Assembly: GCA_041389885.1 (NCBI GenBank) | Contig: JAWKRB010000011.1 | Span: 186,001-250,000 of the forward strand | DNA: 64,000 nt | Direction: 5' to 3' | From: JAWKRB01 sp041389885 | GTDB taxonomy: Bacteria > Myxococcota_A > Polyangia > Polyangiales > Ga0077539 | Shown: piece by piece, positions 7,771 through 17,011 of the stretch | Layout: each line of letters starts with the position of its first letter | How positions within the stretch are numbered: the stretch's first letter is position 1 | Program-made: the position numbers and the translations under genes | The notes under the pieces: generated by a model | Told to the model about the DNA's origin: nothing | The model's input: the letters and a program-made list of their open reading frames with translations, nothing else | The model's database searches: none

Positions 7771-10089
7771 ATGCCCACGTTCGTCCTGCAGCTTCATCAC
7801 GTCCACGCCGCCCCCCAGCGCGCCCTCCGCGGCGCCGTCGCGCCCCAGGCCGAGCGAGGGGTCGCCACCCTCGACCTCGCCCTCGGGCGCGAGCGACTCG
7901 AGTGCGCGGCCACCGGCGACCACGTGGCCTCGACGATTCGAGACCTCTGCGCCGCAGCGACCTCGATCGCCGACGGGAGCGCGCCCAAGGCCCTCGTGCC
8001 GCTCTACGACGCCCCCTGGGAGCTCTGCCTCGTGGCGGGCGACGACTGCCTCGAGCTGAGCCTCTACCGCACGGGCGCCCTCCCCGAGGTTCGCGTGCTC
8101 GACGAGGCCGTGTCCCTGCCGGAGCTCTACGCGCAGCTGCGCGGCGCCGTCGAGGCCCTGGGGCTCTCGGCCGACGACGCGCGCCTCGACGAGCTCTCGG
8201 CGCACCTCGAGCGCCTCGCGTCGGTGTCTCGCGCGCGCATCACGGCCGCCGACAAGGGCTCGTCGACGCTCGTTCGTTGGCGCAGCCGCCCGCGCGTGGC
8301 GGCCGACGGCAGCGGCGCCGCGTCGATCTTGGCGGTGTCGATGAGCGCGCTGCTCCCGACCCGCCCCGCGGGTCGGCCAGAGCCCGCGCAGGCCGACCTC
8401 CACGCGCTCCTCGCGCGGGGCCGCGTGAGCTTCGAGGTCCGCGGGCGCCGGGTCGAGCTCGGCGCGGGGTTCGTGTTCCTGCAGTTCGAGCGGCTCGTGG
8501 CGCTCTGTCGCCCCCTGCTCGACGCCCGCGCCGCGCGCCGTGGATACAGCGTTCGCGCGCAGATCGCCGGCGCGGTGCTCGGCCTGCGCCTCACCCACGA
8601 CGACGCCCTCGCGCTCACCATCACCCGCGCGGGCGAGGGCACGGTGACCATCCCCGCCCTCGACGCGCGGGCCTTCGTCTCGCCCGTCGCCGAGGGCGCC
8701 CTCGCGCTCACCGCGGCGGCCGTGCGCTGCGACCGTGGCCTCGCGAAGAACCTGCGGCTCAAGGCCCTTCGCACCGAGGCGCGCGCGCTGCGGCGCTGGC
8801 TCCTCGACCTCGACCGGGTCGACACGAAGGTCAACGCCGACCCCTCGCGCTACCGCGCCGTCGTCGCCGAGCCCGAGGCCCCCTCGGCGCTGGACCTCCG
8901 CGGCGCCACGCGCCTTCGCTACACCGAGCGCTGGCGGGCCGAGGTCGAGGGTCTCGACCTGGGCGGGGTGTTCGTCGTCGGCGAGCGCGTCATCGTGCCC
9001 GGCGCGCGGGAGCTCTCGGCCATCGACCGCACCAGCGGCGAGGTCGCCTGGAGTTCTCCGGCCACCCGCGCGGCGACGCTCGCGGCGGGCGACGACATCC
9101 TCCGCGTGAGCGCGCGGGGCGACGTCGAGCTCCGGTGCGCGGAGAGCGGCGAGTCGCTCTGGGCGACGCGCATCGTCCCCCGCGTCGGTCCCGCCTCACC
9201 GCCGGTGGTCTTCGCGCAGCCGGGCGTCGCGCGCGTCGCGCTGCTCACCGAGTCGGAGCGACGGCTGGTGGCCCTCGACCTCCGCACCGGCGAGGCGCGC
9301 TGGACCCTCAGCGCGCGGCACAGCGGGTCGTTTCGCCTGCGACGCGTCGGGCGCCTCGTGGTGGCCGTGAGCGGAGACTCGGTGGTCACGGCCGTCGACC
9401 TGACCTCGGGCGAGGTGGTCTGGCGCCACGGCGACGGGCTGCCCTTCTCGATCGCGCCGCTGGTGCACGGAGAGACGGTGGTGGCCCTCGCGGGCGAGCC
9501 TGGCCGCGGCCCCGCCGTCGCGCACGTCGTGGGCGGTCTCACGGGGGTCCAGCACCACGTGCTGAGCACCGGGCTCCCCGCCTGCGCGCCGCCCGTGGCG
9601 AGCGGAGACGTCGTCGCGATCCCCTGCGCGAGCCGCGACGAGGGGGTGGTGCTCGTGGGCTTCTCGCTCCTGGACGGGGCCGAGGTGTTCCGCGCGGTGA
9701 TCGACCCGGTCTCGTCGGGCGCCTCGCGACCCGCCGTGGTGGCGGCCGAGGGGCTCTTCATCGCGAACCTCCCCTCAGGGCGCGCCGTGGCCGTCGAGGC
9801 CGACACCGGCGCGGTGCGATGGACCTGGTCGGGGCGCGCCGCGCGGGCCGAAGACGTGCCGCGCCGCCTCGACCCGGTGCTCCGAGCGGGCGCGATGTTC
9901 CTCCCCCAGTCGCCGCTGCAGGTGCTCCGCCCGAGCGACGGCGTCACGCTCACCGAGGTCTCTGCGTGCAGCCTCGTACCCGACCTCGTGCGCGTCGACG
10001 AGGCCGGCTCCGTGTACGTCGGAGAAGAGAGCGGGCACCTCGCGTGCTTCGAGCTCGGCGCGCGGCTGCGGGTGCTGCGCCCGGTCTGA
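7771..10089 (+). CDS. PQQ-binding-like beta-propeller repeat protein
   Basis: 772 aa. I chose the ATG at 7771; an in-frame start at 7552 would overlap the preceding gene and encode an Arg-rich, non-conserved-looking leader. Residues ~1-390 form a domain I do not recognise. Residues ~400-770 contain repeated blades of the form SGEVAW, SGESLWATRI, TGEARWTLS, SGEVVWRHG and TGAVRWTW, the signature of PQQ-type propellers (Gly-x-x-x-W at each blade edge). No signal peptide or haem motif is visible, so it may be cytoplasmic and structural rather than a quinoprotein dehydrogenase. It converges on the MDR oxidoreductase gene, 9 bp away. Confidence 0.75.
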   Translation: MPTFVLQLHHVHAAPQRALRGAVAPQAERGVATLDLALGRERLECAATGDHVASTIRDLCAAATSIADGSAPKALVPLYDAPWELCLVAGDDCLELSLYRTGALPEVRVLDEAVSLPELYAQLRGAVEALGLSADDARLDELSAHLERLASVSRARITAADKGSSTLVRWRSRPRVAADGSGAASILAVSMSALLPTRPAGRPEPAQADLHALLARGRVSFEVRGRRVELGAGFVFLQFERLVALCRPLLDARAARRGYSVRAQIAGAVLGLRLTHDDALALTITRAGEGTVTIPALDARAFVSPVAEGALALTAAAVRCDRGLAKNLRLKALRTEARALRRWLLDLDRVDTKVNADPSRYRAVVAEPEAPSALDLRGATRLRYTERWRAEVEGLDLGGVFVVGERVIVPGARELSAIDRTSGEVAWSSPATRAATLAAGDDILRVSARGDVELRCAESGESLWATRIVPRVGPASPPVVFAQPGVARVALLTESERRLVALDLRTGEARWTLSARHSGSFRLRRVGRLVVAVSGDSVVTAVDLTSGEVVWRHGDGLPFSIAPLVHGETVVALAGEPGRGPAVAHVVGGLTGVQHHVLSTGLPACAPPVASGDVVAIPCASRDEGVVLVGFSLLDGAEVFRAVIDPVSSGASRPAVVAAEGLFIANLPSGRAVAVEADTGAVRWTWSGRAARAEDVPRRLDPVLRAGAMFLPQSPLQVLRPSDGVTLTEVSACSLVPDLVRVDEAGSVYVGEESGHLACFELGARLRVLRPV

Positions 10090-10098
10090 GCGCGCCCC

Positions 10099-11103
10099 CT
10101 ACGGGACCCGGATCGCGACCTTGCCGAAGTGCGCCCCGCTGCGCAGCCGCGCGAAGGCGTCGGGCGCCTGGTCGAAGGCGAACACGCTGTCGACCACCGG
10201 GCGTATCGCGTTGCCCGACAAGGCTTTGCACATCGCCTCAAGGCTGTCGCGGGGGCCGACGAAGACCCCCTGCAGCCGCACCTCGTTCATCAGCACGGGG
10301 AGCACGTTGAAGGGCTCCGACGCGCCGCCGAGGATGCCGATGACGTACACGCTCCCCCCCGCCCCGACGGCCTGGAGCGACTGCGCGAGGGTCCCCGCGC
10401 CGCCGACCTCCACCACATGGTCGACGCCCGCGCCGCCGGTCAACGCGCGCACGGCGCGGCCCCACGCGGGCTCTTCGCGGTAGTTCACCACCTGCGAGGC
10501 GCCGAGCTCCAGCAGGCGGGGCCGGCGCTCGCTGCGGCTGGTGGTGGCGATGACCCTGGCGCCCAGCGCCTTCGCGATCTGCAGGGCGAAGATCGACACG
10601 CCCCCGGTGCCCTGCACGAGCACGGCCTCGCCCGCGGTGAGTCGCCCGTGGTCGACGAGCGCGTGCCACGCGGTGAGCGCGGCGCAGGGCAGCGTCGAGG
10701 CCTCGACGTCGTCGAGCGTGTCGGGGGCGCGCACGAGCCCGCCCTCGGGGAACACCCGCTCGGTCGCGAGCACGCCAGGGAGCGGTGACGCGAGGGCGGT
10801 CGACTGGTGCGCGCGGGTCAGCCGCCCCGCGGTCCACGACTGCACGAAGCTGCCGATCACCCGGTCGCCGACGGCGAAGCGCGTGACGCCCTCGCCGACC
10901 TCGAGCACCTCGCCCGCCATGTCGGAGCAGGGCACCGACGGGAGGCGCAGCTTCGGGTTGTAGCTCCCTTCGACGAGGAGCAGGTCGCGGTAGTTGAGCG
11001 ACACCGCGCGCACGCCCACGCGCAGCTCGCCCGCCGACAGCGGCGCCGACGGCGCGTCGGCGAGCTCGAGGCTCCCGAACGATCGGATCTCCCAGCGCTT
11101 CAT
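10099..11103 (-). CDS. Zinc-free MDR-family NAD(P)-dependent alcohol dehydrogenase / quinone reductase-like
   Basis: 334 aa, the usual length for medium-chain dehydrogenase/reductases. The N-terminal GroES-like domain contains NYRDLLLVEGSYN and the GEVLEVGEGVTRFAVGDRV segment. The nucleotide-binding domain has the GTGGVSIFALQIAKALGARV glycine motif followed by ATTSRSERR. The structural and catalytic zinc cysteines of classical alcohol dehydrogenases are not seen, which favours a quinone- or enone-reductase-like enzyme. The start at 11103 overlaps the stop of the amidase gene (ATGA), so it is the last gene of a coupled cluster reading from 13391 down. Confidence 0.85.
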   Translation of the reverse strand: MKRWEIRSFGSLELADAPSAPLSAGELRVGVRAVSLNYRDLLLVEGSYNPKLRLPSVPCSDMAGEVLEVGEGVTRFAVGDRVIGSFVQSWTAGRLTRAHQSTALASPLPGVLATERVFPEGGLVRAPDTLDDVEASTLPCAALTAWHALVDHGRLTAGEAVLVQGTGGVSIFALQIAKALGARVIATTSRSERRPRLLELGASQVVNYREEPAWGRAVRALTGGAGVDHVVEVGGAGTLAQSLQAVGAGGSVYVIGILGGASEPFNVLPVLMNEVRLQGVFVGPRDSLEAMCKALSGNAIRPVVDSVFAFDQAPDAFARLRSGAHFGKVAIRVP

Positions 11104-11954
11104 CGACGCACCTCCCCCGCGCCGTCGAGGACGCGGTGCTCCAGCGACGGCAGCGACGCGCGAATCGAGCGCGTCCGCTCGGGGTCGACCTCGGCCACCG
11201 CGACGCCCTCTCCGTCGGCGCACTCGGCGATCACCGTGCCCCAGGGGTCGACGATGAGCGCGTGGCCGTAGGTCTGTCGGCCGTTGGGGTGCGTGCCCCA
11301 CTGCGCGGCGGCGAGCACGAAGCACTGCGACTCCACGGCGCGGGCGCGGAGGAGCAGGTGCCAGTGGTCCCTCCCCGTGGGCACGGTGAAGGCCGCGGGC
11401 ACGGTGAGCAGCGTCGCGCCGCGGTCGACCAGCGCGCGGTACAGCTCGGGGAAGCGCACGTCGTAGCAGATCGACAGCCCCAGCACCCCCGCGGGCGTCT
11501 CGACCGTCGCCACCTCGTCGCCCGGCGCGACGGCGCGCGACTCGCGGTACACCGAGCCGTCCGGCAGCGCGACGTCGAAGAGGTGGACCTTGCGGTACCG
11601 CGCCGCCACCTCCCCCGCGGGCGACGTGACGAAGCTGGTGTTGTGCGTGCGCGCCGAGGTCGCGTCGGTGCGCTCGGGGGCGCCTCCCCAGACGATCCAC
11701 GCGCCGGTCTCGAGCGAGAGCGCGCAGGCCGCGAGGCCGATCGCGCCCCCGGGGGGCTCGCCCGGCGTGAAGCGCTCGGCGAATTCGCACTTGCGCTCCT
11801 CGTCGCCGAAGTACGCGAAGTTCTCGGGCAGCACGATGAGCCTCGCCCCGCGCTCGGCGGCGCGGCGCACGAGGGCCCCGGCGCGGGCGAGGTTCGCGCG
11901 CACGTCGGGCCCCGAGGTCATCTGCACGACGGCGGCGATCACGGGCTCGGACAT
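11100..11954 (-). CDS. Nitrilase-superfamily amidohydrolase (Nit1/deaminated-glutathione amidase-like)
   Basis: 284 aa. The catalytic triad is visible: E44 in VLPENFAYFG, K122 in YRKVHLFDV and C163 in SICYDVRFPELYR. The YRKVHLFD segment followed by YRES is characteristic of the Nit1 branch, which hydrolyses deaminated glutathione, a repair of transaminase side-products. The exact substrate is inferred from motif resemblance only. It starts 16 bp inside the end of the small upstream gene and overlaps the MDR gene by 4 bp, indicating tight co-expression. Confidence 0.88.
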   Translation of the reverse strand: MSEPVIAAVVQMTSGPDVRANLARAGALVRRAAERGARLIVLPENFAYFGDEERKCEFAERFTPGEPPGGAIGLAACALSLETGAWIVWGGAPERTDATSARTHNTSFVTSPAGEVAARYRKVHLFDVALPDGSVYRESRAVAPGDEVATVETPAGVLGLSICYDVRFPELYRALVDRGATLLTVPAAFTVPTGRDHWHLLLRARAVESQCFVLAAAQWGTHPNGRQTYGHALIVDPWGTVIAECADGEGVAVAEVDPERTRSIRASLPSLEHRVLDGAGEVRR

Positions 11955-12382
11955 GCGTCCTCTGGGGTGAAGCGCGAGACGCTCGCGGCGAGCGACCGGC
12001 GAACGGACTGGAGCTCTCGGCCCGTGAGCGCGGCGAGGATGACCGGCACCCACAGGGGCGGCAGCGCGCTGGCCCGGTGCACGGCGTTGCGGGTCGAGAC
12101 GCGGAGCGTGAGGCCGTGCACGTCGACGAAGGTCACGCCCGACGCCCGCAGCGCGCGCAGCGAGGGGACCCAGGCGTGGGTGCTCCGGCGCCAGGCGCGC
12201 TCGGCGTCGTCCCAGAGCGCGCCGGTGAGCTCCTCGCGGAGCGGCCGCGGCTCCCCCTCGGGGATCGCGGGGACCGTCGACACGCGGCGCCGGGGCGCGC
12301 GTCTCAGCGTCGCGGGGGCGCGCGCCTCAAGGCCCTCGAGGGCGGCGTGACGGAGCAGCTGGAGGGGATCGCGGGGCGGCAC
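11939..12382 (-). CDS. Conserved-looking small protein of unknown function
   Basis: 147 aa. Codon third positions are overwhelmingly G/C like its neighbours, supporting real coding. It is Arg/Ala-rich with a central GVTFVDVHGLTLRVSTRNAVHRAS strand-rich region (GVTFVDVHGLTLRV then STRNAVHRAS) and no signal peptide or clear membrane segment apart from a short PLWVPVILAALTG. I do not recognise the family. It sits 37 bp after the membrane protein gene and overlaps the amidase start by 16 bp. Confidence 0.6.
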   Translation of the reverse strand: MPPRDPLQLLRHAALEGLEARAPATLRRAPRRRVSTVPAIPEGEPRPLREELTGALWDDAERAWRRSTHAWVPSLRALRASGVTFVDVHGLTLRVSTRNAVHRASALPPLWVPVILAALTGRELQSVRRSLAASVSRFTPEDACPSP

Positions 12383-12419
12383 CGCGTCACGATAGCGCAG
12401 CGGGCGACGGGACGGAGCG

Positions 12420-13391
12420 TCAGGGGTCGCAGCCGCAGGGCGCGGCGCTCGAGGGGCAGCCCCCGTGGCATCCGAACGCGCTCAACGCGAGGCCGGCGTC
12501 GATCACGACAACGAGGGCGAGGAGGGCCACGCCGTAGGCCACCGCGCCCCGGAGCCCGGAGCGAACGAGGCCCATGTCGGCGGGCACCGCCGCGACCTCG
12601 CGCAGGGGCTCGTTCGCGCGAAAGGGCGACGCGCCCGCGGCGTTCTCGACGGGCACCACGAGCACGTGGTCGAGGGGCACCGCCGCGACGAGGGGCGGCA
12701 CGATGGAGCGGTCGCCGCGCGGCGCGACGGTGAGCTCGCCGCGGGTGACGGCGTCGTAGAAGCGGCCGAGACGCGCGGTGCGGACCACGGCGGCGATGAG
12801 CAGGAGCGTTCCCGCGATGGCGGTGCCCGCGCCGAGGGCGACGAAGGCCTCGAGGCGATGGAACGACACCGCCGCCGCGCCGCCCGCGGCCAGGAGCAGC
12901 CCGGCGTCCATGGTCAGGCGCTGGGCGCTCAGGGCGCTGGGGGCATCGAGGGCCGCGCGGGCCCGCGAGGTCCACACCGCGAAGGGGCCGGCGAAGCAGG
13001 CGCCCGCGGCGAGGCCGAAGAGCCCGCCGAAGAGCATGCCGACGGGCACCGCGTCGCGCACGGAGGGGTGCGAGTCGATGACCGTGACCCACGCGAGGCC
13101 GCAGAGCACGCCCGCGGCGAGGCCGGTGAGCATCGAGGCCATGAGCACCGCGGCCGCGGCGATGTGCCTCGACCGCGCGGGTCGACCGACGATGCGGCCG
13201 ACGAGCCCGCCGGAGATGGCGCCGACGCCCGCGCTCAGCGCGATGGCGGCGAAGGGCGCGCCCCGGCCGAAGAGGTGCACCGCCATGAGCGGCGCCAGGA
13301 GCGCGCCGAGGTAGGCGAAGAGCGCGCGCGAGGCGAGCGACACGCCCCGCGCGGTGACCGTAGGGATCGGGATCGTTGCGGCGTTGGACAT
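12420..13391 (-). CDS. Multi-pass membrane protein of unknown function
   Basis: 323 aa. I use the ATG at 13391; a GTG 14 codons upstream is possible. About seven hydrophobic segments are visible, rich in Gly/Ala (SAGVGAISGGLVGRIVG, VGMLFGGLFGLAAGACFAG). A soluble loop follows at ~210-290, then a final helix and a Cys-rich tail (CHGGCPSSAAPCGC). The Cys tail could bind metal or form disulfides, which is my inference. It is 81 bp downstream of rodA on the same strand and may be read through from it. Confidence 0.65.
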   Translation of the reverse strand: MSNAATIPIPTVTARGVSLASRALFAYLGALLAPLMAVHLFGRGAPFAAIALSAGVGAISGGLVGRIVGRPARSRHIAAAAVLMASMLTGLAAGVLCGLAWVTVIDSHPSVRDAVPVGMLFGGLFGLAAGACFAGPFAVWTSRARAALDAPSALSAQRLTMDAGLLLAAGGAAAVSFHRLEAFVALGAGTAIAGTLLLIAAVVRTARLGRFYDAVTRGELTVAPRGDRSIVPPLVAAVPLDHVLVVPVENAAGASPFRANEPLREVAAVPADMGLVRSGLRGAVAYGVALLALVVVIDAGLALSAFGCHGGCPSSAAPCGCDP

Positions 13392-13472
13392 GGCGGTTGA
13401 GTCGTAGGGTAGCGCCCTTCCTTGGGTCACCAACCTCGACGCCGTGGGGATTATCGCGGGCGTGACATTCCC

Positions 13473-14582
13473 CTACCAGGCCTGGCGACGGATCGAGACG
13501 TTCATCAGCAGCCCGACGGCGAGCATCATCGTGAGCACGCTGGAGCCGCCGTAGCTGAAGAACGGCAGGGTCACGCCCACCACCGGGAGGCTGCGGGTGA
13601 CCATGCCCGCGTTGAAGATGATCTGCCAGAAGAACAGCGCCGAGGCGCCGACGGCGACGCAGGCGCCGAAGCGGTCCTTCGCGAGCGACGCGATGCGCAG
13701 CCCCCAGAGCACGAGGAACAGATAGAGCAGCATCACCGCGGTGCTGCCCAGAAAGCCCTGCTCCTGGGCCCAGACGCTGAAGGCGAAGTCGGTGTGCGTG
13801 TCGGGGAGAAAGCGGTGCTGGTTCTGCGTCCCCTGCATGAACCCCTGCCCCACGAGCCTCCCCGAGCCGATGGCCACCATGCTCTGGTGCGCCTGCCACC
13901 CGCTCCCCTGCACGTCGACGCGCTCGGAGAGGAACGCGGTGAGCCGCTCCTTCTGGTAGGCCTTCATGCCGAACTCCCAGAGGAGCACCGACGAGATCCC
14001 GCCGCCGACCGTGATCGCCCAGAAGGTCTGTCGCTCGATGCGCACCAGCATCAGCGCGCTCGCCGAGGTGAGCCCCACGATCAGCGCCGTGCCCAGGTCG
14101 GGCTGCGCCATGATCAGCCCGAGCGGGACGGCGATGAGCGCGCCGGGCGCGAGGAGCTCGCGAAAGGTCCACGCCTCGCTGCGCGGGAGGCGGTGCACGT
14201 AGCGCGACACGGCGAGCAGCAGCGAGAGCTTCATGAACTCGCTGGGCTGAAAGAGAAAGCTCCCGATCTGGATCCAGCGGTGCGTGCCGCGGATGCTCTT
14301 GCCGAGGAGGAACACCAACACCAGCGCGGCGATGGTGGCGACGTAGGCGCCGTACGCGTAGCGCTCGTACACCCGGTAGTCGACGGACGCGACGATGGTC
14401 GCGGCGCCCGCGCCCACGGCGACCCAGTAGATCTGCTGGATGTGCAGCTCGCTCAGCGCGCCCGTGCGGGCGCTGGTGGCGGAGTAGAGGTTCATCACGC
14501 CGACGGTCGCGATCACCGCGACGACCAGGAAGAGCGGCCAGTCGAAGTCGTCGACCAGGCGACGTTGGAGCGTGCGTGCCAT
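13473..14582 (-). CDS. rodA: RodA, SEDS-family peptidoglycan glycosyltransferase
   Basis: 369 aa, full length, with about ten membrane helices. SEDS hallmarks are present: STRGTHRWI-like segment IRGTHRWIQIGSFLFQPSEFMKL (IRGTHRWIQIGS, then FLFQPSEFMKL), LIMAQPDLGTA with the catalytic-region Asp, and the late PFFSYGGSS motif. RodA polymerises glycan strands from lipid II during side-wall growth, paired with PBP2. It follows mrdA by 12 bp and is the last elongation gene of the run that starts with the shell genes near 19.6 kb. Confidence 0.95.
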   Translation of the reverse strand: MARTLQRRLVDDFDWPLFLVVAVIATVGVMNLYSATSARTGALSELHIQQIYWVAVGAGAATIVASVDYRVYERYAYGAYVATIAALVLVFLLGKSIRGTHRWIQIGSFLFQPSEFMKLSLLLAVSRYVHRLPRSEAWTFRELLAPGALIAVPLGLIMAQPDLGTALIVGLTSASALMLVRIERQTFWAITVGGGISSVLLWEFGMKAYQKERLTAFLSERVDVQGSGWQAHQSMVAIGSGRLVGQGFMQGTQNQHRFLPDTHTDFAFSVWAQEQGFLGSTAVMLLYLFLVLWGLRIASLAKDRFGACVAVGASALFFWQIIFNAGMVTRSLPVVGVTLPFFSYGGSSVLTMMLAVGLLMNVSIRRQAW

Positions 14583-14594
14583 CTGCTGCCCTCT

Positions 14595-16499
14595 TCAGCG
14601 CCCTCTGCGCGCGTTGCGCCGACGATACATCTCCACCGACGGGATCGGGTCGCCGGGGCGAATGCGCGTGAACCACTCGCGCGCGATGGCGGTGACCAGC
14701 GGCGCGGCCTCGTGGCCGCCCGACCCGCCGTGCTCGACGAGCGCCACGACGGCGATCTCGGGCGCCTCGGCGGGCGCGTAGCCCGCGAACCACGCGTGGT
14801 CGCGCTGCGAGCGAAAGACCTGGCGGAGCCCGTCGGCGTTTCTCACGATGCGAGAGACCTGCGCGGTGCCGGTCTTGCCCGCGACGGTGACCTCGCCGAC
14901 CATCGCGCGGTGCGCCGTGCCGCGCACGTCGGCGATGACCCCGGTGAGCGCGCCGCGGATCATGTCCAGAAAGCGCGGGTGCACGTTGACCCGCCGGCGC
15001 ACCGACGGGGGAAAGCGCTCGATCACGTCGCCGTCGGGGCCCTCGACGCGCTCGATGATCCTCGGCACGTAGAGGGTGCCGCCGTTGGCCAGGGCGGCGT
15101 AGGCGAGGGCGAGCTGGAGCACCGTCACGCGGGTGTTCCCCTGGCCGATGGCGGTGTTCAGCGTGTGCCCGATGCGCCACTGCCCCGGGTAGTGCTGCGC
15201 GTACCAGGCGCGGGTGGGGATGAAGCCCGGCGTCTCCTGGTTGATCCCGATGCCGGTGCGCCGTCCGAGGCCGAACTCGTAGGCCATCTGCGCGATGCGG
15301 TCCATCGTGACCGCCTCGGCGAGCTGGTAGAAGTACACGTTGCACGACTCCACCAGCGCGCGGTGGAACATGGTCGGGCCGTGCACGTGCTGGCAGCGAA
15401 ACACGCGCCGCCCCAGCTCGTGGCGCCCCGTACAGTTCACCATCGTGCGCTGGTCGACCACCCCCGCCTCGAGGCCCGCGAGGGCCGTGAAGGGCTTGAA
15501 GGTCGACCCCGGGAAGTACGACTCATAGATGGACTTATCGATGCGCGGCCGAAAGGGGTTCTCGTCGATCTCGCGCGAGAGCGTCTGGGGCATGCCCGAG
15601 ATCAGGAGGTTCGGGTCGATGCTGGGCTTGGAGTAGAGCGCGAGCACGCGCCCGGTCTGCACCTCGACCACCGCCGCCGCGCCGCTGGGGCGATTGCGAA
15701 ACACCCGATCGACGGCGCGCATGAGCTCCATGTCGAGGGAGAGCACGAGGTCTCTCCCTGGCACGGGCTCGAGGCGCCGCACGTCACCGGGCCCTGACTG
15801 CGCGTCGCGCGCGGTGGAGCGCACGCCGCGCACGTCGTGCTCCACGCGCACCCAGCCGCGGCGCCCCCGGAGGATCGACTCCCACGCCTGCTCGATGCCC
15901 GAGCGGCCGATGCGCTCCCCCGCGCGGTAGTCGCGGCCCTCGTGCTCGCGCAGGTCGTCGGCGTTCACCTCGTTCAAGAAGCCGATGGCGTGCGCCGCGA
16001 GCTCGCCGAAGGGGTAGTGACGCACCGGGATCGCCGAGACCCGCACGCCGGGGAGCGTCGCCCGGTGCGTCTCGACCAGGGCGAGGGCCTCGCGGTCGAT
16101 GTCGGCGCGGGCCAGCAGCAGGTGGTACCTCCGCGGCCCCTCGGCGCCCCGGATGCGCGACTCGAGGCGGTCGCGCTCGTCTCGGTTGAGCGCGAGGTAC
16201 TCCGCGAGCCGCGGGAAGTTCTCCATGCGAAAGTACCCGGGGATCACGTACACCGTGTACGAGGGCCGGTTGGTCGCGATGATCCGACCGCGCACGTCGC
16301 GGATGAGCCCGCGGGTGGTGGGCAGGTCGACGCGGCGGAGCACGTTGTTCTCGGCGATCTCGGTCCAGCGGTCGGCGTCGATCACCTGCACGTAGAAGAG
16401 CCGACAGATCAGCATCGACAGCCCGAAGACCGCGACGAGCGACATCCACTGGATGCGCTCGCGAAAGTCTCCGATCCCCGCCTTGGGCATCAGCTCCAT
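14595..16499 (-). CDS. mrdA: Penicillin-binding protein 2 (elongation transpeptidase)
   Basis: 634 aa. A short cytoplasmic tail is followed by a single membrane helix (LVAVFGLSMLICRLFYVQVI), the pedestal/dimerisation domain, and a transpeptidase domain. The catalytic SxxK is STFK at 332-335, SxN is SCN at 385-387 and KTGT is at 542-545. All active-site motifs are intact. It crosslinks peptidoglycan made by RodA, and MreC/MreD regulate the pair. It lies 5 bp after mreD and 12 bp before rodA. Confidence 0.96.
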   Translation of the reverse strand: MELMPKAGIGDFRERIQWMSLVAVFGLSMLICRLFYVQVIDADRWTEIAENNVLRRVDLPTTRGLIRDVRGRIIATNRPSYTVYVIPGYFRMENFPRLAEYLALNRDERDRLESRIRGAEGPRRYHLLLARADIDREALALVETHRATLPGVRVSAIPVRHYPFGELAAHAIGFLNEVNADDLREHEGRDYRAGERIGRSGIEQAWESILRGRRGWVRVEHDVRGVRSTARDAQSGPGDVRRLEPVPGRDLVLSLDMELMRAVDRVFRNRPSGAAAVVEVQTGRVLALYSKPSIDPNLLISGMPQTLSREIDENPFRPRIDKSIYESYFPGSTFKPFTALAGLEAGVVDQRTMVNCTGRHELGRRVFRCQHVHGPTMFHRALVESCNVYFYQLAEAVTMDRIAQMAYEFGLGRRTGIGINQETPGFIPTRAWYAQHYPGQWRIGHTLNTAIGQGNTRVTVLQLALAYAALANGGTLYVPRIIERVEGPDGDVIERFPPSVRRRVNVHPRFLDMIRGALTGVIADVRGTAHRAMVGEVTVAGKTGTAQVSRIVRNADGLRQVFRSQRDHAWFAGYAPAEAPEIAVVALVEHGGSGGHEAAPLVTAIAREWFTRIRPGDPIPSVEMYRRRNARRGR

Positions 16500-16504
16500 G
16501 GTCG

Positions 16505-17008
16505 CTACGCCTCCTCGGGCCGCTGCGCCGACGCCAGGGGCAGCCGGCTGAGCATGGCGAACACCGCCGGCGCCACGGCGGCCGTCGCGAGCGACTGGCT
16601 CGCGACCACGCCCATGGCCGCGAAGACCGCGAGCGGTCTGCGGTCGAAGACCAGCAGCAGCGCGGTCATGATCAACCCCACGGTGAAGGTGCCCACGAAG
16701 GTCAGCAGCACCTGGAACACCACGCCGTGCAGAAAGAGCGTGAGCCCGCCCGCCCGCGCGAGGAGAAAGATCGAGACCAGCGCGAAGGTCCAGAGCCCCA
16801 GCGCGCTGCCGAGGAACGCGTCGGTGAGGTAGCCCAGCACGAACGAGAGCGAGACCCCGCGCTCGAGGGAGAAGTCGCCCACGGCCATGTACAGCACCAT
16901 GGGGAGCACGAGCGAGGGCGCGAGGTACTCCGACGGGAGGTGGCGGGCCAGGAGCCCCTGCAGCAGCAGCAGCGCGATCCCCGCGAGGAGCGTGACGACG
17001 TTCGCCAT
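16505..17008 (-). CDS. mreD: MreD, rod-shape-determining membrane protein
   Basis: 167 aa with five to six closely spaced hydrophobic helices and very short loops, the MreD profile (VTLLAGIALLLLQGLL, then LGYLTDAFLGSALGLWTF). MreD is part of the elongasome that couples MreC to PBP2-RodA in the inner membrane. Identification rests on size, topology and its position between mreC (3 bp upstream) and mrdA (5 bp downstream). Confidence 0.92.
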   Translation of the reverse strand: MANVVTLLAGIALLLLQGLLARHLPSEYLAPSLVLPMVLYMAVGDFSLERGVSLSFVLGYLTDAFLGSALGLWTFALVSIFLLARAGGLTLFLHGVVFQVLLTFVGTFTVGLIMTALLLVFDRRPLAVFAAMGVVASQSLATAAVAPAVFAMLSRLPLASAQRPEEA

Positions 17009-17011
17009 CGC

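Noticed and set aside
12304..15345. Long minus-strand frame of 1013 codons across rodA and mrdA in another frame
   Set aside because: Arg/Ala/Pro-rich shadow translation; the true frames encode RodA and PBP2.
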